16,468 bases of DNA from Flavobacteriaceae bacterium. GTDB lineage: Bacteria; Bacteroidota; Bacteroidia; Flavobacteriales; Flavobacteriaceae. Where the stretch lies: assembly GCA_023301205.1 (NCBI GenBank), contig JALZVC010000248.1, forward strand, positions 1 to 16,468. The letters are read 5' to 3'. Position numbers and translations under genes: made by a program. Positions 1-6,749 of this stretch are shown here, in pieces. Position 1 is the first letter of the stretch, and every line of letters begins with the position of its first letter. The notes under the pieces are model-generated. The model saw only the letters and a list, made by a program, of their open reading frames with translations. It did not search any database and was not told the DNA's origin.

Positions 1-118
1 CATAATCCCCTAACAAAATAATGCTAAGAAATGTTCTTGTTGAAATTAAATTTAAAACGCAATATAATAAATTAATTAACACATTCTTGTTGTTTTTATA
101 TGTTTTTTAAGGTACAAC
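1..118. other. Left flank, no gene seen
   Basis: This is AT-rich sequence outside the insertion sequence. The nine-base string TTCTTGTTG occurs twice (about 33-41 and 85-93), which I take as chance. AGGTA at 110-114 also occurs at 1526-1530, just outside the right end of the insertion sequence, so it could be part of a target-site duplication. No coding signal is visible. Confidence 0.4.
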
Positions 119-137
119 CACAGCCATCCGAAAGTTT
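119..137 (+). repeat. Left terminal inverted repeat of the IS
   Basis: The 19-base sequence CACAGCCATCCGAAAGTTT matches the reverse complement of 1507-1525 at 18 of 19 positions. The single difference is T versus C at the ninth base. Similarity stops immediately inside the repeat, which marks it as a defined end. Confidence 0.85.
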
Positions 138-196
138 ATAATTTATAATAGTTTGAGAATCCCTTATTTTTGGTTTGCAGACTAAAAATAATTTTC

Positions 197-1432
197 TTGG
201 GACTCTTCAAGCATACTAAGAATACGAACATACTTTTAATCCGTCAAATTATTAATTTAGTACCTCGATGGATGCTTACCCGTTGTGGTGAAATATATGA
301 TTCAGACAAAGGTTATAGCAAATTTTAAGACCTATGACCAATTTGTAGCTTTAACTTTCGGACAGCTTAATAAATGTTTTACATTGAACGATATTTCTAC
401 TGGTATTGGGGTGTCTCAAACCTTTATAGCAGACCTAGGTCTTTCTCAAAGTCCAGCACGCTCTACGATGAGCGATGGCAATAAAAAGTGTAATTATAAA
501 GTATTTTAGATGCTCTCCCTTAGGCTGTTAAAACACTATGGTACTATTTTATCTAAGCGTCATAAAGGTTATATCATAGAAGAAATTTAAGAACAAAGTA
601 TAAAACTGATCGACAGTAGTATCATAAGTCTATATTTATCAATAATTAATTGGGCAAAGTTTCGGACAGCTAAAGGCGGAATTAAAATACAGACCTATTG
701 GGGTGATAGTATGATGCTAACCAGCGTTTTAAATATAACAGAAGCTAAACTTCACCATAGATATGGTTTAAAGCAATTGATATTTACTAAAGGTACTATA
801 ATAGTAGAAGACAGAGCCTATTTTGATTTTGATTTAATGCTGCAAAGAATAAAGGCCGAAATTCTTTTTGTAACACTAATAAAGACAAACACAGTGTATC
901 AAGCCATAAAAGAACTAGAGCTCCTTGAGTGTTCTGATCAAGACATACTCAAAGACGAAATCATAAGCTTAACAGTTTATAAAGCAGTAGATGTAAGCAT
1001 CAATAATGAGTTTTTACTAATAGTTCACGGATATAAAGAGGATTAAAACAAAGTGATTATTATTACTAATCAGTTAGATTGGACAGCTAGAACTATCGCA
1101 GATTTATATAAGAAACGCTGGGATATAGAGCGTTTCTTTAAAGCTGTCAAACAACATTCACAAATAAAAACATTTATAGGTACAAGTGAAAACGCAGTAA
1201 AATCACAGATATATATATTGCATTAATGTACTATTTTTTGCATCAACTCATCGAAAGAACTATAGCAAATAAAAATTACGAGTTTTTAAATTTTGTAGAG
1301 AAAATAAGAATTTGCCTTAGTTTTTACTTCACCTTAGACTATGCCTGCAATCACGTAGGAGAAAGGGCTAAAAAAGTAATGCAAAAAACACAATCAGAAC
1401 TAAACTATCAAACAGACTTATTTTCTGGCTAA
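197..1432 (+). pseudogene. IS4-family (DDE) transposase, multiply disrupted
   Basis: Read across frames this is one transposase of about 410 codons. The N-terminal part (GLFKHTKNTN... VPRWMLTR) begins at a TTG at 197 where an ATG is expected. An extra T in the T-run at 323-326 shifts the frame before FKTYDQFVALTFGQL, a region resembling the DUF4372 N-terminal domain. In-frame stops follow at 507-509, 588-590 and 1044-1046, with homology continuing in the same frame past each. About two extra bases in an AT run near 1209-1220 shift the frame again, and the C-terminus ends at 1432. The catalytic triad is still encoded: Asp at 612-614 (LIDSS), Asp at 810-812 (VEDRAY) and Glu at 1128-1130 (YKKRWDIERFFKAVK, an exact Y-2-R-3-E-6-K spacing). 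The pattern is point decay of a once-intact gene. Family assignment is secure; subgroup is not. Confidence 0.88.
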
Positions 1433-1441
1433 TTTTAAAAG

Positions 1442-1481
1442 TAACCCCTATATATATATATATATATATATATAGGGGTTA
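1442..1481. repeat. 40-bp perfect palindrome with (TA)13 core
   Basis: TAACCCC, then thirteen TA units (1449-1474), then GGGGTTA. All 40 bases are self-complementary. It begins nine bases after the transposase stop and lies inside the IS right end. As RNA it would fold into one long hairpin capped by a CCCC/GGGG clamp at the base, on either strand. A T-run typical of an intrinsic terminator is absent. It could insulate the element from neighbouring transcription or be a slippage-expanded version of a shorter IS hairpin. Confidence 0.8.
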
Positions 1482-1506
1482 TAAAGAGTTTATGCGGAAA
1501 GTTGAA

Positions 1507-1525
1507 AAACTTTCGGGTGGCTGTG
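1507..1525 (-). repeat. Right terminal inverted repeat of the IS
   Basis: Reverse complement of the left repeat with one mismatch. It overlaps a small local hairpin (GAAAGTT at 1497-1503, loop GAAA, AACTTTC at 1508-1514). The IS ends 74 bases before the stop codon of the neighbouring minus-strand lipoprotein gene, so the insertion did not damage that gene. Confidence 0.85.
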
Positions 1526-1599
1526 AGGTATAAGTAAACTTATTCTATTCAATTATCTGTCTCTTTTATTAAACCGTAATTTTCATGATTTTTAAAGAA

Positions 1600-4500
1600 T
1601 TAATTGATTTTAAATAATTGAATTGGCGCATTATTATTTATAGCTACAAGATAAAGTTGATTAGCTATTTGAAGTTCTTCAAGATCGGTGACATTATGAG
1701 GTACAGATAGCCCACTTTTTAACATGGAAACGGCTTTAAAATCACCTTTCCCGTCATTGATTAAAACTAATCCATTACTTGCATCATTACGGGGTGTTTC
1801 TACTTCAGAGTCATACAGATTTCCGGCAAGAATAATATCAAGATAGCCATCCTTATTTATATCTTTAATGATAAAATCATTTATGGAAGATATTTGCGCT
1901 AGTCTTGGGAGCGGTGTTGTTTTCCATGTTTCGCTTCCTCTATTCTCAATATACACACTTGCAAATGTTTGCGCTTTTAAATGGAGGGCCTCATCAAGTT
2001 TTTGTTTTCCTAAGATGTCTACTAAACTTGCTTTAGCAAAAGCGTCATAGGTTTCAAATTTTTCCTTAATAAAAGGCATTTGTTGTGAAGAACATTCTCG
2101 CCCTCTTAGCGGATATTTTTCTCCATCATCTTCATAGGTAAGTATAATATCGCCGGTATTATTTTTGTCAAAATCATCATAATAAAGATCGAAAGTTGTC
2201 TCTGGGGTAGCTTTGTATTTGTAATTTAAACCTAAATTACCAGCAATATAATCCATATCGCCATCTCCATCAAAATCACCTTGAGCAATACTATACCACC
2301 AGCCATGGGTGTCTTTTAAGCCCAATGTTTCTGAAATATCTGAAAACTGTCCATTGTTATTTTTTAAGACTAATAAAGGCATCCATTCACCACTCACTAA
2401 TAAGTCTTTAGCTCCGTCTTGGTCGAAGTCTGTCCATAATGCAGTTGTAACAAGACCAGGTGTTAGTAATTGTGGAGCTAAATCTTGGGTTACATCTGTA
2501 AATTGCCCTTCGTTATTCTGTAATAAATAGCTTCTAGGTGCTTTTGGGTAAGAGCCTGGTACAATACGCCCCCCTATAAACAGGTCTATGTCACCATCAT
2601 TATCATAATCTTCAGGTGCTAGTGTGCCTCCACTTGTGAGCATTTTTGGTAAAGCATTAGTCGTTTTGTTAAAAATGCCACTACCGTCATTAAGGTAGAG
2701 GCGGTCATGTAGTGCTGGATCATCCAGCGCAAATTCATTTCCACCACTTACCACATAAAGGTCTTGATCTCCATCGCCATCTGCGTCAAAAAACGCGGCG
2801 TCAATATCTTCAGTATTACGATCAGCACTCCAAGTTTTATCGCTTTGGTTCACAAATGTTCCATCAACTTGTTGCATATAGAGTTTAGCTGTAAAGCCTT
2901 TTGCTCCTCCTATAAATAGATCGTCTAGTCCATCTGCATTGACATCTCCTTTTGCTGAGGCAGGCCCCAAGGTTGACATTTTGTGAGGTAATAAAATTTC
3001 TTTTTCAAAATCATTGTATTCATTTTCTTTATGCTCGTGCTGTAGCGTTTTAATGGCTACTTTAGTAAACCACTGGTCTTTATTTTTATCTTTACTATAC
3101 GTGTCCTTTTTTCTATCTGTATAGGAAACTTTTAATGTTTGATTTCCCTGTACATTGTTTAATTGTTGTTTCGTTCCATCTGGCCATAAAATGGTTACTT
3201 TCTTAATGGGTTTATTACTTTGTAATCCAAAATGGACTACATCTGCAACAGAGGATAAATACCCTCTAGTGAGGTAATGCTCTTGCATTTGTAGGTTGTT
3301 TTCTTCTTCGATAATAATTCGTGTTCCTAGACCTGATTTGTTTTTTGGTCCCCCATCTATTTTTATATTTAAAAAATTATTTGAATCTTGTTTTTCTTGA
3401 TTATTTTGATAGATAAAAGTTTCGTTGTCAATATTAGAGATTACAATATCAAGATCTCCATCATTATCTAAATCTCCATATGCAGCTCCGTTTGAAAAAG
3501 ATGCTTCTGTAAATCCCCAGTCTGCAGATTTATTTTCGAAGCCAAGGTCTCCTGTGTTTCTAAATACATAATTTTTAACCGGAACTTCTGGCATTTCAGC
3601 AAGTATTTTTCGCATATACTTAATTTGCTTTTGTGGGTCCTGTTCTATCGAATCAAGCAACATTTTTTTACGTTTAATAAAATCGTTGTTACGTGCTTCT
3701 TTGCGCAAACCATTAGTCATTAATAGATCCTTTTTACCATCGTTATCAAAGTCTGCCCAAAGTGGCGACCAACTCCAATCTGTACTGGACAGTCCAGTAA
3801 GTTGAGACACTTCGCTAAAACTACCGTCTCCGTTATTCATCTGTAAGGTGTTCATCATATACTGATGATGTAGGCCATTATCTACCGCTTTGTAAAATCG
3901 TTCTGTACTCATTCCGGACATATTTGTTTTTATACGGTAGTTATCTTCTGCCACCATATCTGCTACCATAATATCAAGATGTCCATCATTATTAAAATCT
4001 GCAATATCAGAACCCATTGAGAAATTAGAGATGTGCTTAACGCGCTCCTTTATTTGTTCGCTAAACGTTCCATTTTGGTTGTTTATGTAGAGGTAGTCTT
4101 TTTCTTGAAAATCATTGCATACATAAAGATCTGGCCAGCCATCATCGTTTACATCGCCGGTAGAGACACTTAAACCATAGCCTATACTATTGCCTATAAT
4201 ACCTGATTCTTCACTAATATCTTTATAAAAACCGTCGTCGTTTCTATATAACTTGTCTCCCGTTAGTGGATTACGATTAGCGATAGCGTCAAAAAAAGTA
4301 TTTTTTAGGATGGGGGTAATAGAGTGGTTGAGTAAAAATAGGTCTAAATCACCATCTCTATCAAAATCAAAAAAGGAAGCTTGTGATGAATAACTAGGGT
4401 CATCAATGCCGTATTCTTTTGCACGTTCAGTAAAGGTAAGGTTGCCATTATTTACAAAAAGCTCATTACGCCTTTTTTGATCATTAAATTTTCCTGAATA

Positions 4501-4932
4501 ACTTACGTAAATATCAAGAAAACCATCATTGTTAATATCTACCATCGTGGTACCTGTATTCCAGGATCTTTTTCCGCCTACACCCGCTAAGCGACCTATT
4601 TCTTCAAACTCCATATTACCCTTATTAAGGTACAAATGATTAGGTCCAAAATTTGCCGTAAAATATAGATCTATTAATCCATCATTATTTATATCTCCCA
4701 GAGAAACGCCACCTCCGTTATGCAGGTATTGATAGGTTAAAATATTCATCTGTTTATTTTCTGGAACAGTGTTATTAAAAACAACCCCAGATTTATCTGA
4801 TGATACCTTGTTAAATAATGGGGTGGACGCTAATGCAGTATCTTGCTGAGCGTTTTTCTTTTCTTCTGGTGAGGAACAACTTATTAGGGGTATTACCAGT
4901 AATAAAAAATAATATTGTGTGTGAATTTTCAT
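1600..4932 (-). CDS. VCBS/FG-GAP repeat lipoprotein with ASPIC/UnbV domain (CRTAC1-like)
   Basis: 1110 residues, probably a surface-displayed, calcium-binding outer-membrane lipoprotein. A signal peptide II ends at a lipobox (LISC, Cys19), followed by SSPEEKK, an acidic start of the kind that sends Bacteroidota lipoproteins to the surface. Seven DxDxDG-type FG-GAP motifs start near residues 80, 132, 189, 260, 312, 394 and 487. An ASPIC/UnbV domain spans about 518-604 (GLGTRI, RGYLSS, HFGL, WPDGT). Six more motifs follow near 663, 716, 775, 835, 886 and 1024, plus a weaker one at about 920. This suggests two beta-propellers around the ASPIC domain. The RGREC-SSQQMP stretch (943-953) is, as I recall, typical of large Bacteroidota members often found beside SusCD pairs; none is adjacent here. 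The start lies 31 bases after the HTTM gene, so the two are probably cotranscribed. The molecular function is unknown. The ATG is fixed by the signal peptide; no Shine-Dalgarno is visible. Confidence 0.9.
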   Translation of the reverse strand: MKIHTQYYFLLLVIPLISCSSPEEKKNAQQDTALASTPLFNKVSSDKSGVVFNNTVPENKQMNILTYQYLHNGGGVSLGDINNDGLIDLYFTANFGPNHLYLNKGNMEFEEIGRLAGVGGKRSWNTGTTMVDINNDGFLDIYVSYSGKFNDQKRRNELFVNNGNLTFTERAKEYGIDDPSYSSQASFFDFDRDGDLDLFLLNHSITPILKNTFFDAIANRNPLTGDKLYRNDDGFYKDISEESGIIGNSIGYGLSVSTGDVNDDGWPDLYVCNDFQEKDYLYINNQNGTFSEQIKERVKHISNFSMGSDIADFNNDGHLDIMVADMVAEDNYRIKTNMSGMSTERFYKAVDNGLHHQYMMNTLQMNNGDGSFSEVSQLTGLSSTDWSWSPLWADFDNDGKKDLLMTNGLRKEARNNDFIKRKKMLLDSIEQDPQKQIKYMRKILAEMPEVPVKNYVFRNTGDLGFENKSADWGFTEASFSNGAAYGDLDNDGDLDIVISNIDNETFIYQNNQEKQDSNNFLNIKIDGGPKNKSGLGTRIIIEEENNLQMQEHYLTRGYLSSVADVVHFGLQSNKPIKKVTILWPDGTKQQLNNVQGNQTLKVSYTDRKKDTYSKDKNKDQWFTKVAIKTLQHEHKENEYNDFEKEILLPHKMSTLGPASAKGDVNADGLDDLFIGGAKGFTAKLYMQQVDGTFVNQSDKTWSADRNTEDIDAAFFDADGDGDQDLYVVSGGNEFALDDPALHDRLYLNDGSGIFNKTTNALPKMLTSGGTLAPEDYDNDGDIDLFIGGRIVPGSYPKAPRSYLLQNNEGQFTDVTQDLAPQLLTPGLVTTALWTDFDQDGAKDLLVSGEWMPLLVLKNNNGQFSDISETLGLKDTHGWWYSIAQGDFDGDGDMDYIAGNLGLNYKYKATPETTFDLYYDDFDKNNTGDIILTYEDDGEKYPLRGRECSSQQMPFIKEKFETYDAFAKASLVDILGKQKLDEALHLKAQTFASVYIENRGSETWKTTPLPRLAQISSINDFIIKDINKDGYLDIILAGNLYDSEVETPRNDASNGLVLINDGKGDFKAVSMLKSGLSVPHNVTDLEELQIANQLYLVAINNNAPIQLFKIN

Positions 4933-4963
4933 TAGTATAAAATTTAATCTTTATTATGTGTTG

Positions 4964-6304
4964 TTATTGTTTAATTTCTTCGAGAGGTGCTACCCAATGT
5001 TCGGTATCGAAAGGATTCAGGTTTAACGAGGTAATATCTATAGTACTGTCAAAAATATATTGAGCAGGTCTTCCATTTAAAGAAACTTTTAATTTAGATT
5101 TTATTTGTACAGTGTCCATTTTTTTATTTGTCAAGGAGTGTTCTTTAAGAAATTCTGCAAATTGAAATGCAGCTTTAGGATCATAGCCTAATAATGTTAT
5201 CTGGTCCTTGTTCATGTTATAACTTCTAAAATCTGTGGGATAAATAATTTTATTTTTAATATCCCATACCTTAAATTCAAGGGTGTCTAGCAAACGTGCT
5301 TGAATTTTCATTCGCCAAGCAAATCTTTGCCCATGTGCTGTCCATTCTACATTTCCTGGAAATAAATTATGCCTTAGGGGTAATGCTAACTGTAAAAAAA
5401 AATAAGCAGCAAAGCCAAAAATAAGCGTTTTTGTAAGAACAGAATCTTCTTTTTTGCTGGCAATCTCATAGGTAGGTTTGTTAAATAGTTTTCTTGATAC
5501 ATATTTTGCAACCTGGTGTGGGTCTAAAAAGACTACTAGTGCTACCATCATTAAGTAGGGAAAAATATTGATATCATCAAAAAGCCACGCATTTGTTATA
5601 TTAAAAAATATAGCAGCCGCTACTCCTATCTTTCTAAATTTTGGACTAAACAAAACTAAACCAATGCAAATGTCAAAAAATAACCCACCATAAGTAACAA
5701 AATAGACCATAAAATCTGAAGTAAGAAAAGATCCCAAAAAGCTATGTTCTGCTTTGTTTCTTAAAAAGATGCGAGCCGGTTGTTGTGCAAAAAGCCAGTC
5801 ACTATTAAGTTTTGCAATGCCACCAAAAAAGTAAACAATTACTAGCTGCAATTTTAATAGTAGTAAATGCCAGTATCGCACTGGATTTTTTTCAGTGGGT
5901 TCCGTTTTTTTAATTGATAATTTATGGTCAGCTGGAATAAAAATCATCAAAAAAGATAATAAGCATACTAGATACAAATGGTTGTTGTAATAGGCTTTGT
6001 CTAATAGGAAAATGTAGGTGAAACCGATGAAGAAAAACAGTGTGGCTTTAAGGTAATGCTTGCCTAAAGTAATAAGGATGCTTGCCACTAGAAGTCCTAT
6101 AATTAGTGCAACCATAAAGAATTTTGGGAGCGGTTTTAAAAATGGTGCAAATTCATAATAAAATTGTACTTCAGGGTTTAAAAGGAAAATATCCACAAAA
6201 TCTATGCGCAGCAGATAAAGCATTTCCCAAATCATAGATAACCCAAAGCCAATTCTGAATATTGCCAGTGAACTTCCATTAATTTCTAGGTTAAGTATTT
6301 TCAT
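4964..6304 (-). CDS. HTTM-domain membrane protein, vitamin K-dependent gamma-carboxylase homologue
   Basis: 446 residues. The N-terminal two-thirds hold several hydrophobic segments (roughly 12-32, 62-80, 86-101, 108-124, 146-162, 199-219, 226-242, 248-260, then 292-310), followed by a soluble C-terminal part. Landmarks of the carboxylase/HTTM family are present: DKAYYNNHLYL (His109), aligning from memory with the human Asn159/His160 region; GGIAKLNSDW (Lys165), aligning with the region of the human catalytic base Lys218; and WTAHGQRFAWRM (321-332), a conserved motif after the membrane domain. The human enzyme uses vitamin K hydroquinone, CO2 and O2 to carboxylate glutamates. Flavobacteria make menaquinone, so a quinol is available. 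Bacterial homologues are mostly uncharacterised, and a Leptospira relative has been reported with altered activity, so carboxylation is only an inference. The gene precedes the ASPIC/VCBS lipoprotein gene by 31 bases. No clear promoter is seen upstream. Confidence 0.85.
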   Translation of the reverse strand: MKILNLEINGSSLAIFRIGFGLSMIWEMLYLLRIDFVDIFLLNPEVQFYYEFAPFLKPLPKFFMVALIIGLLVASILITLGKHYLKATLFFFIGFTYIFLLDKAYYNNHLYLVCLLSFLMIFIPADHKLSIKKTEPTEKNPVRYWHLLLLKLQLVIVYFFGGIAKLNSDWLFAQQPARIFLRNKAEHSFLGSFLTSDFMVYFVTYGGLFFDICIGLVLFSPKFRKIGVAAAIFFNITNAWLFDDINIFPYLMMVALVVFLDPHQVAKYVSRKLFNKPTYEIASKKEDSVLTKTLIFGFAAYFFLQLALPLRHNLFPGNVEWTAHGQRFAWRMKIQARLLDTLEFKVWDIKNKIIYPTDFRSYNMNKDQITLLGYDPKAAFQFAEFLKEHSLTNKKMDTVQIKSKLKVSLNGRPAQYIFDSTIDITSLNLNPFDTEHWVAPLEEIKQ

Positions 6305-6749
6305 GCTTACAATATATAAAAATCCTGTAAATCATCAAGAGTTAAGTTTGTAATTGACGCCATATATTTGATAACGTTCTTTAGAAAATAGATAGCTCTT
6401 GATAGTTTTACAAGTTACGACATTGTAGTTATAGCAGAGATGTTTTCTTATTAAGAAATAGAAAAGTGAATAGGCATTTGTTGTAAGATTTAAATAAAAA
6501 CTTAATAAAGTATTTAGACCTGCGTAGATGAAAAATTTAAAAGAGATGATTAATAACTTAAAGCACTTTTTATACTATACAGCCTAATGCATTTGCGGAT
6601 GCCCAAAATATTCTAAGCTACAGAGAAAAATGGCAAACAAAAAGCATCCTTAAAATAATACCGTTTCTATAAATAGCTCGGTTATATTTTTTAAGGCTAA
6701 ATGCTTAAAAAATTAGTGATAATACTTTAAGGATATGAGAAATTTGTTT
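6305..6749. other. 445-bp intergenic region, promoter side of the HTTM unit
   Basis: This AT-rich stretch must hold the end of the 530-residue protein's transcript and probably the promoter of the HTTM-lipoprotein unit. No TAnnTTTG-type flavobacterial promoter element is found on the minus strand. ATCAAGAG at 6334-6341 is repeated inverted at 6396-6403, 30-100 bases before the HTTM start. A 9-bp A/T-rich hairpin (TTTTTTAAG 6687-6695, CTTAAAAAA 6704-6712) lies 38 bases after the stop at 6750 and is a weak terminator candidate. A 19-codon plus-strand reading frame at 6528-6587 is too short to support as a gene. Confidence 0.4.

Larger units (their letters stand above)
119..1525 (+). mobile_element. 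Degenerate IS4-family insertion sequence
   Basis: An element of about 1.41 kb is bounded by 19-bp inverted repeats that match at 18 of 19 positions (119-137 and 1507-1525). It encloses one decayed transposase gene. The length, single gene, and the DDE transposase with a Y-(2)-R-(3)-E-(6)-K signature fit the IS4 family. AGGTA lies directly outside the right end (1526-1530) and four bases outside the left repeat (110-114). This may be a 5-bp target duplication with slight end erosion, or coincidence. The transposase cannot be made as one protein, so this copy should be immobile unless an intact relative supplies transposase in trans. Both ends are still well conserved, so trans-mobilisation is not excluded. 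Confidence 0.85.

Noticed and set aside
1..3. CAT at the extreme left as the start codon of a minus-strand gene leaving the window
   Set aside because: Three bases cannot support a gene; nothing upstream resembles a clear promoter or ribosome-binding site.
1449..1474. TA repeat as a CRISPR-like or tandem-repeat array
   Set aside because: It is a simple dinucleotide run inside one palindrome, without spacers or longer repeat units.
6334..6403. 8-bp inverted repeat ATCAAGAG / CTCTTGAT upstream of the HTTM gene as an operator
   Set aside because: The arms are 54 bases apart and short enough to arise by chance; no regulator is encoded nearby.
6528..6716. Short plus-strand frames with a Cys-rich stretch (CICGCPK) in the 445-bp gap
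   Set aside because: Only 19 and about 22 codons between stops, with no recognisable family; could be chance in AT-rich DNA.
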